From positions 744,001 through 808,000 of the forward strand of contig NZ_PUHY01000010.1 in NCBI RefSeq assembly GCF_002967765.1: a stretch of DNA of 64,000 nt, read 5' to 3'. The notes under the pieces are model-generated. The model was not told the DNA's origin and searched no databases. It saw only the letters and a program-made list of their open reading frames with translations. Origin of the DNA: Blastopirellula marina (lineage in GTDB: Bacteria > Planctomycetota > Planctomycetia > Pirellulales > Pirellulaceae). Positions 37,185-46,731 of the stretch are shown here, one piece after another. Position 1 is the stretch's first letter. Every line of letters begins with the position of its first letter. Both the position numbers and the translations under genes were made by a program.

Positions 37185-37394
37185 TACCACGCTTCGCCGG
37201 TGGTGGAAGAACAATGGCCGGCAAGCAACCTCACGGGGTCCCGCTCTATCAGATTAATCGCGGCGTACCTCAACCTTATATTGAACCAAGCACTGGATGT
37301 TCCAAATGGCCGGGCCCCTCTCTCCTCCAGGCCCATACCTTCTTGGCGCAAGCCCACACGGAAAGTTTCTGGTGCGCTGTGTAGGACGGAAAAA

Positions 37395-39647
37395 GTGGAA
37401 GAAATTCGCGTAGAGAAGCAGATTGGCAATGAAACCTTATCGATCACCACTGGCTTTCTAGCCAAACAAGCCCACGGGGCAGTGCTCGTACAATATGGCG
37501 AAACGGTTGTTCTGGTCGCCACCGTCTCTGGCCCTTCTCGGCCGGGAACTGACTTCTTTCCCTTGACTTGCGATTATCGCGAGCGAACGGCCGCCGCCGG
37601 TAAATTCCCTGGCGGGTTCATTAAACGGGAAGGCCGCCCAACCACGAAAGAAATTCTCTCGTCGCGTTTGATGGATCGCCCGATCCGTCCAATGTTCCCG
37701 AAGGGATATTACGACGAAGTCCAAATCCAAGCCAACGTCGTGGCGAGTGATCGCCAGCATGATGGTGACGTGCTGGCCATGCTGGGTGCTTCGGCGGCAC
37801 TGTGCATTTCGCACCTGCCGTTCCAAGGCCCGCTATCCGCAGTCCGCATTGGCCGTGTCGACGGCGAACTGGTTCCTTTCCCGACTTTTGATCAATTGGA
37901 ACAGAGCGATCTGGACCTGATCATCTCGGGCAGCAAGGACTCGGTCTTGATGATCGAAGGTTTCTCGCGGGAAATTCCCGAAGACGAGATGGCCGACGCA
38001 ATCATGAAGGCCCACGAAATCGTCAAGTCGCTGTGCGATCTCCAGCTCGAGCTGATCGAAAAGGTCGGCCCACAAAAGATGGAATTCGAAGAGCCCAACG
38101 ATGGTGGCTTGTACCAGCGTTTGATGGACGGCTACTACGCCGACTTGAAGGCTGCCAAGCAGACCACCGGTAAGCAAGATCGCGCCGACAAAGTTCGCGA
38201 ACTGAAGACCAAGGTCAAAGAAGAACTGATTCCAGATCCAGCCGCCGAAGACGCGATCTGCGAAAACCTGTTCGGCACTGTCTGGCATGACCTCGAAGAA
38301 CGCGTCGTGCGTGACCTGATCCTCAGCGGTACCCGCACCGATGGTCGTGACACCAAGACGCTGCGTCCGATCCTGTGCAAGGTCGACGTGCTGCCACGCG
38401 TTCACGGCTCGGCCGTGTTCCAACGTGGTGAAACCCAGTCGCTGATCACCGTGACTTTGGGTACCCCGCGTGACGAACAACGTGTGGATGGCTTGATCGA
38501 CGAATACTCGAAGAAATTCATGTTGGACTACAACTTCCCGTCCTTCTCGGTCGGTGAGTGTCGTCCAATTCGTGGCCCTGGCCGTCGCGAAATCGGTCAC
38601 GGTGCGTTGGCGGAACGAAGTGTGAACCCAATTCTGCCGAACCCAGAAGACTTCCCTTACACCATCCGCGTGATCTCGGACATTCTGGAATCGAACGGTT
38701 CCAGCTCGATGGCTTCGGTTTGTGGTGCTACCCTCGGCTTGATGGCCGCTGGTGTGCCAATCACTAACCCAGTCGCCGGTATCTCGATCGGTCTGGTGAA
38801 GGAAGGGGACGACTTCGTCTTGCTGACCGACATCCTAGGTGAAGAAGATCACCATGGGGACATGGACTTCAAGGTCGCTGGTACCCAAAACGGTATCACC
38901 GGCATCCAGTTGGACCTGAAGATCAAGGGAATCAACGAAGAGATCATTCGTAAGACCCTCGTTCAGGCCCGCGAAGCCCGTATCGAAATCCTTCGCAAGA
39001 TGCTGACCACCATCAGCCAACCGAAGGACGACACCTCGGTTTGGGCGCCACGCATGCTGCGAACCAAGATCAACCCCGAGAAGATCGGCCTACTGATCGG
39101 TCCTGGCGGTAAGACGATTCGTGCCATCCAGGAAGAAACCGGTGCCACGATCGACGTCGACGACGACGGTTCGGTCATTGTTGCCAGCGGCAACCTGGAA
39201 TGGGCCGAAGCTGCCATGGCTCGCGTCCAAGCGATCACCGGCGAAGTTGAAGTCGGTAAGATCTATGAAGGTCGCGTCACCAGCGTGAAGGACTTCGGTG
39301 CCTTCGTCGAAATCCTGCCTGGCCGTGACGGCTTGTGCCACATCAGCGAGCTGTCCAACGAATACGTTTCGGACGTCAACTCGGTGGTCAAGGTCGGCGA
39401 CATCCTGGCCGTGAAGGTCTTGCTGGTCGACGAACACGACCGCGTCAAGCTGAGCCACAAAGCCACGCTACCTGGCGGCGATGCCCCAGCTGGCGAAGGT
39501 GACGAGGAACTCGAAACCGCCGGCTCGCGTGGCGGCGATCGAGGTGACCGTGGCGGTCGCGGCGGTGATCGTCGTGGCGGCGGAGACCGCGGTGGCCGTG
39601 GCGGCGACCGAGGCGGACGCCCACGTCGCCCACGTCGCGAAGACTAA
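37395..39647 (+). CDS. pnp: Polynucleotide phosphorylase with RGG-like C-terminal tail
   Basis: Protein of 750 aa from the GTG at 37395, which makes the protein start V-E-E-I-R-V-E-K-Q; the open frame to 37200 has no homology features. It degrades RNA 3'-5' by phosphorolysis. Two RNase PH domains flank a helical domain (first: R-P-G-T-D-F-F-P-L-T-C-D-Y; second: R-T-D-G-R-D, then G-P-G-R-R-E-I-G-H-G). The KH domain has L-I-G-P-G-G-K-T-I-R near residue 566, and the S1 domain lies at about 620-690 (V-K-D-F-G-A-F-V-E-I). Beyond about residue 710 is an unusual Gly/Arg/Asp repeat tail (G-G-D-R, R-G-G) ending R-P-R-R-E-D. Confidence 0.96.
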   Translation: MEEIRVEKQIGNETLSITTGFLAKQAHGAVLVQYGETVVLVATVSGPSRPGTDFFPLTCDYRERTAAAGKFPGGFIKREGRPTTKEILSSRLMDRPIRPMFPKGYYDEVQIQANVVASDRQHDGDVLAMLGASAALCISHLPFQGPLSAVRIGRVDGELVPFPTFDQLEQSDLDLIISGSKDSVLMIEGFSREIPEDEMADAIMKAHEIVKSLCDLQLELIEKVGPQKMEFEEPNDGGLYQRLMDGYYADLKAAKQTTGKQDRADKVRELKTKVKEELIPDPAAEDAICENLFGTVWHDLEERVVRDLILSGTRTDGRDTKTLRPILCKVDVLPRVHGSAVFQRGETQSLITVTLGTPRDEQRVDGLIDEYSKKFMLDYNFPSFSVGECRPIRGPGRREIGHGALAERSVNPILPNPEDFPYTIRVISDILESNGSSSMASVCGATLGLMAAGVPITNPVAGISIGLVKEGDDFVLLTDILGEEDHHGDMDFKVAGTQNGITGIQLDLKIKGINEEIIRKTLVQAREARIEILRKMLTTISQPKDDTSVWAPRMLRTKINPEKIGLLIGPGGKTIRAIQEETGATIDVDDDGSVIVASGNLEWAEAAMARVQAITGEVEVGKIYEGRVTSVKDFGAFVEILPGRDGLCHISELSNEYVSDVNSVVKVGDILAVKVLLVDEHDRVKLSHKATLPGGDAPAGEGDEELETAGSRGGDRGDRGGRGGDRRGGGDRGGRGGDRGGRPRRPRRED

Positions 39648-39688
39648 GCGATTGCCTTATTGGCAACTCGACTGATTAACACTAAATT

Positions 39689-39722
39689 CGCCCGGAGTGT
39701 TCGAACACTCCGGGCGTTTTCG
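39689..39722 (+). terminator. Intrinsic terminator after pnp
   Basis: A perfect 28-base palindrome (39689-39716) forms a 12-bp stem with a TCGA-type tight loop and is followed by TTTT. It begins 42 bp after the pnp stop and ends 13 bp before the start of the next gene, so a promoter for the kinase at 39736 would have to lie upstream of or within it, or transcription reads through. Confidence 0.85.
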
Positions 39723-39735
39723 TATTGGGCAAGTT

Positions 39736-40533
39736 ATGGATCAGCAATCATCCTCGCAACACCCCCATTCCACAACCAGCGAAAAGTCGCGTGATCAGTA
39801 CTTGATGGATCAGTACAACGAGATCGCCCGGCTCGCTGGTTCGCTGGCCCACGAGATCAAGACGCCGCTCTCGGTCATTCGGATGAACATGGAACTGCTG
39901 GCCGAGGATATGCAAGATCCGCAGACGCCGCAGCAGCGTCGGGCTCAGCAGAAAGTGGCCACCGTTCAGGAGCAGTGCGAACGGCTCCAGGGGCTTTTGG
40001 ACGACTTCTTGCGGTTTGCCCGGATTCGCGACTTAAACCTTTTGCCAGGCAACCTCAACGATCAGATCGAGCGGGTTCTCAACTTTGTCGAGCCACAAGC
40101 CAACCAGCAGGGAATCGACATCATTCGTTATCTCGATTCCGAGCTCCCCAGCATCAATCTCGACGCGGAATTGCTGTACTCGGCTTTGTTAAATCTGGTT
40201 GTCAATGCCATTCAAGCGATGCCTGACGGCGGTTCGCTGATGGTACAGACGCGTGAATACCGTAACGCCGTCCTACTACGACTTGTTGATACCGGCTGCG
40301 GAATGAGCGATACGACCGCACTCCGCATGTTCGATCCCTTTTACTCGACCAAAGAAGGAGGCTCGGGCCTCGGCTTGCCCTTGGCAAAAAAGATCATCGA
40401 AGCGCACCACGCCACGATCGATGTACAAAGCGAGCTCGACCGCGGTACTCAATTCACGCTTGAGTTCCCACTGCCCCCAAGAATCGGCCGCTCGAAACAG
40501 GAGCAAGCCAAAGGGGAAATACAAGTGGAGTAA
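39736..40533 (+). CDS. NtrB-like cytoplasmic histidine kinase
   Basis: Protein of 265 aa with only a HisKA dimerisation domain and a HATPase domain. The phosphoacceptor is His39 in S-L-A-H-E-I-K-T-P-L. The ATPase part has L-L-N-L-V-V-N-A-I-Q-A-M (N box), D-T-G-C-G-M-S (G1) and G-S-G-L-G-L-P-L-A-K-K-I (G2). There is no PAS, HAMP or membrane segment, so input must come from a partner protein. The start at 39736 follows directly after the pnp terminator. The NtrC-type regulator at 41722 is its likely partner, though an unrelated gene lies between them. Confidence 0.9.
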   Translation: MDQQSSSQHPHSTTSEKSRDQYLMDQYNEIARLAGSLAHEIKTPLSVIRMNMELLAEDMQDPQTPQQRRAQQKVATVQEQCERLQGLLDDFLRFARIRDLNLLPGNLNDQIERVLNFVEPQANQQGIDIIRYLDSELPSINLDAELLYSALLNLVVNAIQAMPDGGSLMVQTREYRNAVLLRLVDTGCGMSDTTALRMFDPFYSTKEGGSGLGLPLAKKIIEAHHATIDVQSELDRGTQFTLEFPLPPRIGRSKQEQAKGEIQVE

Positions 40534-40774
40534 GGCTTGAAAAACGCAAGTCACGACGGGCGTTATTCCGTTTCTTCCTTCTCCGCGGCCCAGGCGATCC
40601 TAGAATTTGCGTCAACGCGCCCTCTCTCCAAAAAACGTGCCGGTAACGTACGAGTTCCATTTTGGCATGGATGCTCGTTTCATCTGTGGCTCATTCCGCT
40701 GGCTACCGCTGCGTAAGCGGCCACAATGCGGCACGTGACTCGATTCTATACTCGCTTTTTGGAGGAGAAGTCCG

Positions 40775-41488
40775 ATGTCGCCCATTTCCAGCCCGCCACG
40801 AAACACCCTGTGGCTCGTCGCCCTTTGGGTGACAATGACTAACGTTTCCCATGAACTTTCGGCGCAGGAATTGCCATTTCGCGAGGACAACTCTCTTCAG
40901 CTGTTTCATCTTGCCACTCGATCCTTGCGAATCGAGGACAAGGTTGGATCTGCTAGTCTCTTGCTCATGGCCGCAGCTCGCAAGGAAATCGACAGGGAAG
41001 TGTACCCGCCTATCGGCAAAGGAGGCGACAGCCTTACATTGCCGGTTTCGGTCTTGATTTCGATGATATCCAAGCCATCCCTTGAAGGTGTCCGGAATGA
41101 CCCCCAGATCGCGAAAGAAGTTTTGAAAAAACTTGAGCAGTGGTCGCCAAAATTTAGCGAGGACTACGAACCTGGCTGGAAATACAAGGAAATGGCCGAG
41201 CAGGAGCGACGCGATGAAATCGTCGAGAAACACAAACAGGCGGTTATTAAATCAATCCATAATCAATTGAAGCTTTTCTCGGATCCTCGTTACAAGAAGG
41301 CGTTGGAAAAGCTCTCGCATTTCGAGGAAATCAAACAGCAATACAGGGAGGCTCGCAAGTTGGCCGGCAGTATCGATGCCATACCGGCTGAGGTCAAGCA
41401 AAGATATGAGTCGGCGAAGCAAGACCGAGACAACGCACTTGAGGTCATTAAGCAGGTGAAGTCGGTGCTCTTGCCCGAATCTGGCTAA
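40775..41488 (+). CDS. Exported coiled-coil protein of unknown function
   Basis: Protein of 237 aa, not recognised. A good ribosome binding site (GGAGGAGAA) precedes the ATG. A signal peptide is likely at 1-31 (LWLVALWVTMTNVSHELSA). The mature protein starts with a short globular part; from about 105 it is highly charged, Lys/Glu-rich and predicted to be helical coiled coil up to the C-terminus. It sits between a histidine kinase and its probable NtrC-type regulator, where it could be a periplasmic sensor or simply an inserted gene. Flanking gaps of 241 and 233 bp hold no gene. Confidence 0.65.
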   Translation: MSPISSPPRNTLWLVALWVTMTNVSHELSAQELPFREDNSLQLFHLATRSLRIEDKVGSASLLLMAAARKEIDREVYPPIGKGGDSLTLPVSVLISMISKPSLEGVRNDPQIAKEVLKKLEQWSPKFSEDYEPGWKYKEMAEQERRDEIVEKHKQAVIKSIHNQLKLFSDPRYKKALEKLSHFEEIKQQYREARKLAGSIDAIPAEVKQRYESAKQDRDNALEVIKQVKSVLLPESG

Positions 41489-41721
41489 GATCATCGCCGT
41501 TGGCTGAAAAGGCGAAGACTAAGTTGAAGACGCTCAAGCGATCAAGCTTTGCCGAGTCGTAGATCAGATCATTGCGGCGAATGTCGGTCCCAAGATGGCG
41601 CAAACGGTCTAGCTCCCCCCGAAAGCCCCAGGATTGCCGCCGAAGTCACCCCGCTCGACCACTTCCGCAGATCGACGAGACGGTTCTAGAGCATTTGGCC
41701 CATCTTCGGTACGATGGGGGC

Positions 41722-43170
41722 ATGACGCAAGAAGCCCAAACCGAACCACAATCCGATACTCTCGAAGTCCAGCCGGACCAGTTCCGGGTGCTGGTAGTCG
41801 ACAACGACAAGGCCCATGCCATGACGATGGCGGAAAGTCTTGAGCGGATTGGGTTTGTCTGCACGGTAGCCACCAGCGGACCGGAAGGGGCCGAGCAGAT
41901 CATGTCGCAGCCGTTTGAGATCGTTGTCACCGACCTGGTGATGAATGACATCGACGGAATGGAGATCTTACGGCTCGCGAAAGAGAATCGCCCCAACTGC
42001 GAAGTGATCGTCGTGACCGGGCATGCGACCGTTTCGACCGCGGTCACCGCGATGCAGCACTCGGCGCTCAACTTCCTGGAAAAACCGCTCACGCCTGACA
42101 AACTGCGGGCCGCTGCCCTCAAGGCGGCCGAGACGATTCAGCTCAAGCGACAAAACTCGGAGCTGATGCGACGCCTCGACGAAAAGTTTGGCTTTGAAGG
42201 GCTGATCTACTCCAGCAGCAAGATGGGTCAGGTCGTGCAGCGACTGCAACGAATTGCCCCGACCGATGCCAGTGTGTTGATCCTGGGCGAAACCGGTACC
42301 GGGAAGGAAGTCGTCGCCCAGGCAATCCACCAGAACAGTCCTCGCAAGAAGAAACCGTTCGTGCCCCTGAACTGTGCCGAACTAAGCGAGCACTTGCTCG
42401 AAAGCGAGCTGTTCGGCCACGCCAAAGGGGCTTACACGGACGCCGCCAGCGAGCGGATTGGCCGGCTGGAATACGCCAACGGCGGAACTTTGTTCCTCGA
42501 TGAAATCGGCGATATGCCGATGGCCACCCAGGTAAAGCTTCTTCGCGTGCTCGAGTCGAGCGAGATCACCCGGGTTGGTGAGAACAAGCCGATCAAAATC
42601 AACGTGCGTCTGATCTCCGCCACGAACTGTAACTTGGAAGATGCGATCACGGCTGGAACGTTTCGTTCCGACCTTTACCATCGGCTGCGAATTGTCACCG
42701 TACAGCTTCCGCCATTGCGGGAACGCCCGGACGACATCCTGCCGCTGTTCGATCACTTCCTGAAGATGTTTGCCAAGAAGCATGACAAGAAGATCCGCGG
42801 GATTGATCGCACCGTTTACCAGCGCTGTCTGGAGTACGATTGGCCTGGCAACGTCCGGCAACTGCGGAACTTCGCTGAAAGCATGGTCGTGCTTGATTTG
42901 GACGGGACGATCGGGCTGGACGATCTTCCGCCAGAACTGATTCAAGATGGCGACGATTTAACGCCACCCGCCGAGCCGAAACCGACTGTTTCCGCGAACG
43001 GCGAATTGACCAGCATGGTCGGCCAACCCATCAGCGAAGTCGAGAAGTGGCTGATTGCCGAGACGCTAAAGTCAACCGGCCAAAACCGCGAAGAGGCGGC
43101 CAAGTTACTGGGAATCGGTGAACGAACCCTCTATCGCAAAATTAAAGAGTACGGACTTCGCGGCGACTAA
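41722..43170 (+). CDS. NtrC-type sigma54-dependent response regulator
   Basis: Protein of 482 aa from the ATG at 41722 (GGGGG just upstream); the frame back to 41572 has no family features. A receiver domain (22-140) carries Asp71 in V-V-T-D-L-V-M. The AAA+ domain has Walker A G-E-T-G-T-G-K-E near 190, and the sigma54-contact loop reads G-A-Y-T-D-A instead of the canonical G-A-F-T-G-A. Walker B is L-F-L-D-E-I-G-D. A Fis-type helix-turn-helix (N-R-E-E-A-A-K-L-L-G-I-G-E-R-T-L-Y-R-K) ends the protein. It should activate sigma54 promoters when phosphorylated, probably by the kinase at 39736. Confidence 0.93.
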   Translation: MTQEAQTEPQSDTLEVQPDQFRVLVVDNDKAHAMTMAESLERIGFVCTVATSGPEGAEQIMSQPFEIVVTDLVMNDIDGMEILRLAKENRPNCEVIVVTGHATVSTAVTAMQHSALNFLEKPLTPDKLRAAALKAAETIQLKRQNSELMRRLDEKFGFEGLIYSSSKMGQVVQRLQRIAPTDASVLILGETGTGKEVVAQAIHQNSPRKKKPFVPLNCAELSEHLLESELFGHAKGAYTDAASERIGRLEYANGGTLFLDEIGDMPMATQVKLLRVLESSEITRVGENKPIKINVRLISATNCNLEDAITAGTFRSDLYHRLRIVTVQLPPLRERPDDILPLFDHFLKMFAKKHDKKIRGIDRTVYQRCLEYDWPGNVRQLRNFAESMVVLDLDGTIGLDDLPPELIQDGDDLTPPAEPKPTVSANGELTSMVGQPISEVEKWLIAETLKSTGQNREEAAKLLGIGERTLYRKIKEYGLRGD

Positions 43171-43204
43171 ACGCCAAGCCCGAACTGAAGGGAGCAGGCA
43201 GCGG

Positions 43205-45148
43205 ATGCCGAAGATTCAACAGCTATCTCCGAGTGTCGTGAACAAGATCGCCGCCGGCGAAGTGATCGAACGCCCTGCGAGCGCCGTCAAAGAGCTGATG
43301 GAGAACTCGCTCGACGCCGGTTCAACGCGCGTTGACGTTACCGTCGAACATGGCGGCACCGAACTGATTCGCATTGCGGATAACGGTTGCGGGATCGCCC
43401 CGGAAGATATGCCCCTGACGATCGCTTCGCACGCGACGAGCAAGATCCGCTCGGCCGAAGAACTGTTTCACGTCCGTACGCTGGGATTCCGCGGAGAAGC
43501 GTTGGCCTCGATCTCCGAGGTCAGCCAATTCCTGTTGCGCAGCCGACCACACGATGCCGATTGCGGCAACGAAATGTTAGTCCACGGCGGGAACGTCCAG
43601 GAAGCCCAACCATGTGGCTGCCCGCCGGGGACGATCATCGAGATCCGCAATCTGTTCTTTAATACTCCGGTTCGCAAAAAGTTCCTCAAGACCACGCAAA
43701 CCGAGTTTGGGCACATCAGCGAAGCGTTCACGCGGATTGCTCTGGCTCACCCTGAGGTGCACTTTACCCTCAAGCATGGGTCGCGGTTGGTTCACGACTT
43801 GCCCCCCAGCGCCGACCTGCGAGAACGCATCCGCGTGTTCTTTGGAGCCGAGATCGCGGATCAACTGATCGACGTCGAAAGTAGCAACGATCAAGTCACG
43901 CTTCGCGGATACGTTGGGAATCCTCGCTTCAGTCGCAGCAACAATCGAATGCAGTATCTGTTCTTAAATGGACGCTACATCAAAGATCGTGCTTTGCAGC
44001 ATGCGTTGGGCGAAGCTTATCGCGGATTGTTGCTGCATGGGCGGTATCCAATCACCTTCCTCCGGATGCAGATGCCACCAGAAATGGTGGATGTCAACGT
44101 CCATCCGACGAAGCTTGAGGTGCGTTTTCAAGATAGCGGACGAATCTACAGCCAGCTGTTGGGTACCTTGCGGCAAAAGTTCTTGGCCACCGACCTGACG
44201 TCGACCTACCGTCCAGCGGAAGATGGCGATGGGAACAGTTCCGGTGGTGATCCTCAGTCGACCGATGCCTTGCGGGAAGAGCTTGTCGCGTGGGCCAAAG
44301 GCGCTGTGCCAGGCAGTTCCGCAGAAGCTGAGTCACGTCAAAATCGGCAAACCGATTTCGATTTGGACTTTCGCTCAGACCAACGATCACCCTTGCAGCT
44401 CAACCCGATCAATCGCTCTGCCGTGGGTGCCGGTAGCTTGCCGCTGCCGCCGATTCCTAGTGGCTTGCCGCGAGGCACCTCCCAAGGTCAGCCACTTCCC
44501 GAGGATCAACAGCCACCTTCACTGTCAGAAGAAGATTCCGCAGAGCCATACTCGCCACAAGCCTCGTCAACGGGAACCCTCCACCGAGCCATTCAACTGC
44601 ACAACCGCTACCTCATTACCGAAACGGACGAAGGGATGGTGGTCATCGACCAGCATGCCCTGCACGAACGGATTTTGTACGAGGAACTGCGTGAAAAGGC
44701 ACTGGCTCGGCGGCTGGAAGTGCAGCGGCTGTTAGTTCCGGAAACGCTCAATCTATCGGCTCAGGAATTCGCAGCCGTCGACGCGGCGTCGGAAACGCTC
44801 GCTCAAATTGGAATCGAAGTCGAGGCATTCGGGGGGGATACGATCCTCATTCGCAGCTACCCTGCCATCCTGGGTCGCCGCAAACCGGCCGAAATCTTGC
44901 GCGAAATCGTCGATCAGCTTCTGACGGAAGGGAAGAATCTGGAGAAAAGGGATCTCTTAGACGAATTACTCCATATGATGTCGTGCAAGGCCGCCATTAA
45001 GGCGGGAGATCGTCTCTCTCGTGAGGAAATTGACGCCTTGCTCGACTTACGCCACCTTTGTCAGGACGCCCACCATTGCCCGCATGGCCGCCCAACCTCG
45101 CTGGTCTTTACCAAAGAGGAACTCGACCGGCGATTCCAACGCACGTAA
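43205..45148 (+). CDS. mutL: DNA mismatch repair protein MutL (endonuclease type)
   Basis: Protein of 647 aa from the ATG at 43205. The N-terminal GHKL ATPase has N-K-I-A-A-G-E-V-I-E-R-P, E-L-M-E-N-S-L-D-A-G, D-N-G-C-G-I and T-L-G-F-R-G-E-A-L-A-S-I. A Pro/Ser/Gln-rich linker (about 340-455) leads to the C-terminal dimerisation domain. This keeps the endonuclease metal motif D-Q-H-A-x2-E-x4-E (from Asp482), S-C-K-A-A-I-K-A-G-D and C-P-H-G-R-P (Cys625), so it should nick DNA itself, as expected of organisms without MutH. It starts 34 bp after the NtrC-type regulator. mutS is not in the window. Confidence 0.95.
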   Translation: MPKIQQLSPSVVNKIAAGEVIERPASAVKELMENSLDAGSTRVDVTVEHGGTELIRIADNGCGIAPEDMPLTIASHATSKIRSAEELFHVRTLGFRGEALASISEVSQFLLRSRPHDADCGNEMLVHGGNVQEAQPCGCPPGTIIEIRNLFFNTPVRKKFLKTTQTEFGHISEAFTRIALAHPEVHFTLKHGSRLVHDLPPSADLRERIRVFFGAEIADQLIDVESSNDQVTLRGYVGNPRFSRSNNRMQYLFLNGRYIKDRALQHALGEAYRGLLLHGRYPITFLRMQMPPEMVDVNVHPTKLEVRFQDSGRIYSQLLGTLRQKFLATDLTSTYRPAEDGDGNSSGGDPQSTDALREELVAWAKGAVPGSSAEAESRQNRQTDFDLDFRSDQRSPLQLNPINRSAVGAGSLPLPPIPSGLPRGTSQGQPLPEDQQPPSLSEEDSAEPYSPQASSTGTLHRAIQLHNRYLITETDEGMVVIDQHALHERILYEELREKALARRLEVQRLLVPETLNLSAQEFAAVDAASETLAQIGIEVEAFGGDTILIRSYPAILGRRKPAEILREIVDQLLTEGKNLEKRDLLDELLHMMSCKAAIKAGDRLSREEIDALLDLRHLCQDAHHCPHGRPTSLVFTKEELDRRFQRT

Positions 45149-45240
45149 GATAGTAGGTTTAGTCTGGCTGGGGGACGTGCCCCACACATTGATTCACCCC
45201 CTATGCGACCCACATCGCCAGATGAGTTCGGGATAGATTC

Positions 45241-46731
45241 ATGATCTGCGTCAGTATCGGCCGAGGCCGGCACAAACATGTGATTGCCGAGCACAAGCAC
45301 CTTGTCGAACAGGGTGCACCGTTGTGCGAATTACGGCTCGACTATATCAACGGCACCATCAAACTCCGTCGTCTGCTGGAGAATCGTCCTGGCCCGGTTG
45401 TGATCACCTACCGTCGCGAACGTGACGGGGGACGCTACTCAGGGGACGAACAAGACCGGCAAATGATCCTGCGGACCGCCATCGCAGAAGGTGCTGACTA
45501 CGTCGATCTCGAAGAAGACATTGCCGCCAATGTGCCGCGTTACGGCAAGACGAAGCGGATTATCAGCTACCACAACTTTCGCGAAACGCCAGCGGACCTG
45601 GAAGGTTTGCATCGCCGGATGCAACAGCTCGATCCCGATATCGTGAAGATCGCCACCATGGCGAACTCGCCCCAGGACAATGTGCGGATCTTGGAACTAG
45701 CCCGCAACAGCAAGATCCCCACAATCGGGCTTTGCATGGGCGACATGGGAATGCCCTCCCGTATCCTGGGTGGTCGATTTGGTTGTCCGTTCACCTATGC
45801 CACCAGTTCCAACGAACGAACGTTGGCTCCGGGGCAAATCGGTTTTCGCCAGATGGTTGATCTTTACCGCTACGAAGAGATCACCGACGAAACGGAACTA
45901 TACGGTGTGGTGGCCGATCCGGTGGGACATAGCCTTAGCCCACATTTGCACAATGCGGCGTTCGCTGAACAAGGAATGAATCGCCGTTACCTTCCGTTCC
46001 GGGTTCCACGCGAGCACCTGTCTGTCTTCTTCAATGAAGTTTGCCCGCAACTTGGCGTGAAAGGGCTGAGCGTGACCATTCCTCACAAGGAAGCGGCCGC
46101 TCAATTCGTGAAGAATCCGGACGACGCCGTAAAGGGTGTCGGTGCAACCAATACCGTCGTCTTCGACGAAAATGGGACTTCCGGCTACAACACCGATTGC
46201 GATTCGGCCATGGAGAGCCTCGATACGGCCTTGCCTCCGGAACTACGGGGTGGCTCGTTGGAAGGGAAACGTGTTTTGATTCTTGGCAGCGGTGGCGTGG
46301 CTCGCGGAATCGTTTGGGCATTGAAACAGCGCGAAGCAAACGTCATCATCACCAGCCGCACCAAAGAGAACGCCGAAGAACTTGCGGTTCATTTCAAGTG
46401 CCGATCAATCCACTGGGATGATCGTGGCTCGGTCGTGCCGGACATCTTGATTAACGGCACACCGGTTGGCATGCATCCCAACGTTAACGAAACCCCTTTC
46501 GATAAACGCTGGATCAAGCCCAGCATGGTCGTCTTCGATACCGTCTACAACCCGGAACAAACGTTGCTTGTGAAAGAGGCCCGCGCCACTGGGGCTCGTG
46601 TGGTGACTGGCGTCGAAATGTTTGTTCGTCAGGCGGCACTGCAGTTCAAACATTTCACCGGAGTCGAGACTTCGCGCGAGCTGATGCGAAGCACGCTTAA
46701 GCGGATTACCGGAGCAGTGCGGACCAATTGA
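45241..46731 (+). CDS. aroDE: Bifunctional 3-dehydroquinate dehydratase/shikimate dehydrogenase
   Basis: Protein of 496 aa fusing two consecutive shikimate-pathway enzymes. The N-terminal type I dehydroquinate dehydratase (1 to about 215) has the E-L-R-L-D-Y strand, catalytic His in I-S-Y-H-N-F and the Schiff-base Lys in I-V-K-I-A-T. The shikimate dehydrogenase (about 220-490) starts G-V-V-A-D-P-V-G-H-S-L-S-P-H, has V-T-I-P-H-K-E (catalytic Lys), the cofactor motif G-S-G-G-V-A and T-S-R-T-K. Cytoplasmic. The same order of domains occurs in plants and some bacteria. Its stop overlaps the start of aroK by TTGA, so the pathway's next enzyme is translationally coupled. Confidence 0.94.
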   Translation: MICVSIGRGRHKHVIAEHKHLVEQGAPLCELRLDYINGTIKLRRLLENRPGPVVITYRRERDGGRYSGDEQDRQMILRTAIAEGADYVDLEEDIAANVPRYGKTKRIISYHNFRETPADLEGLHRRMQQLDPDIVKIATMANSPQDNVRILELARNSKIPTIGLCMGDMGMPSRILGGRFGCPFTYATSSNERTLAPGQIGFRQMVDLYRYEEITDETELYGVVADPVGHSLSPHLHNAAFAEQGMNRRYLPFRVPREHLSVFFNEVCPQLGVKGLSVTIPHKEAAAQFVKNPDDAVKGVGATNTVVFDENGTSGYNTDCDSAMESLDTALPPELRGGSLEGKRVLILGSGGVARGIVWALKQREANVIITSRTKENAEELAVHFKCRSIHWDDRGSVVPDILINGTPVGMHPNVNETPFDKRWIKPSMVVFDTVYNPEQTLLVKEARATGARVVTGVEMFVRQAALQFKHFTGVETSRELMRSTLKRITGAVRTN

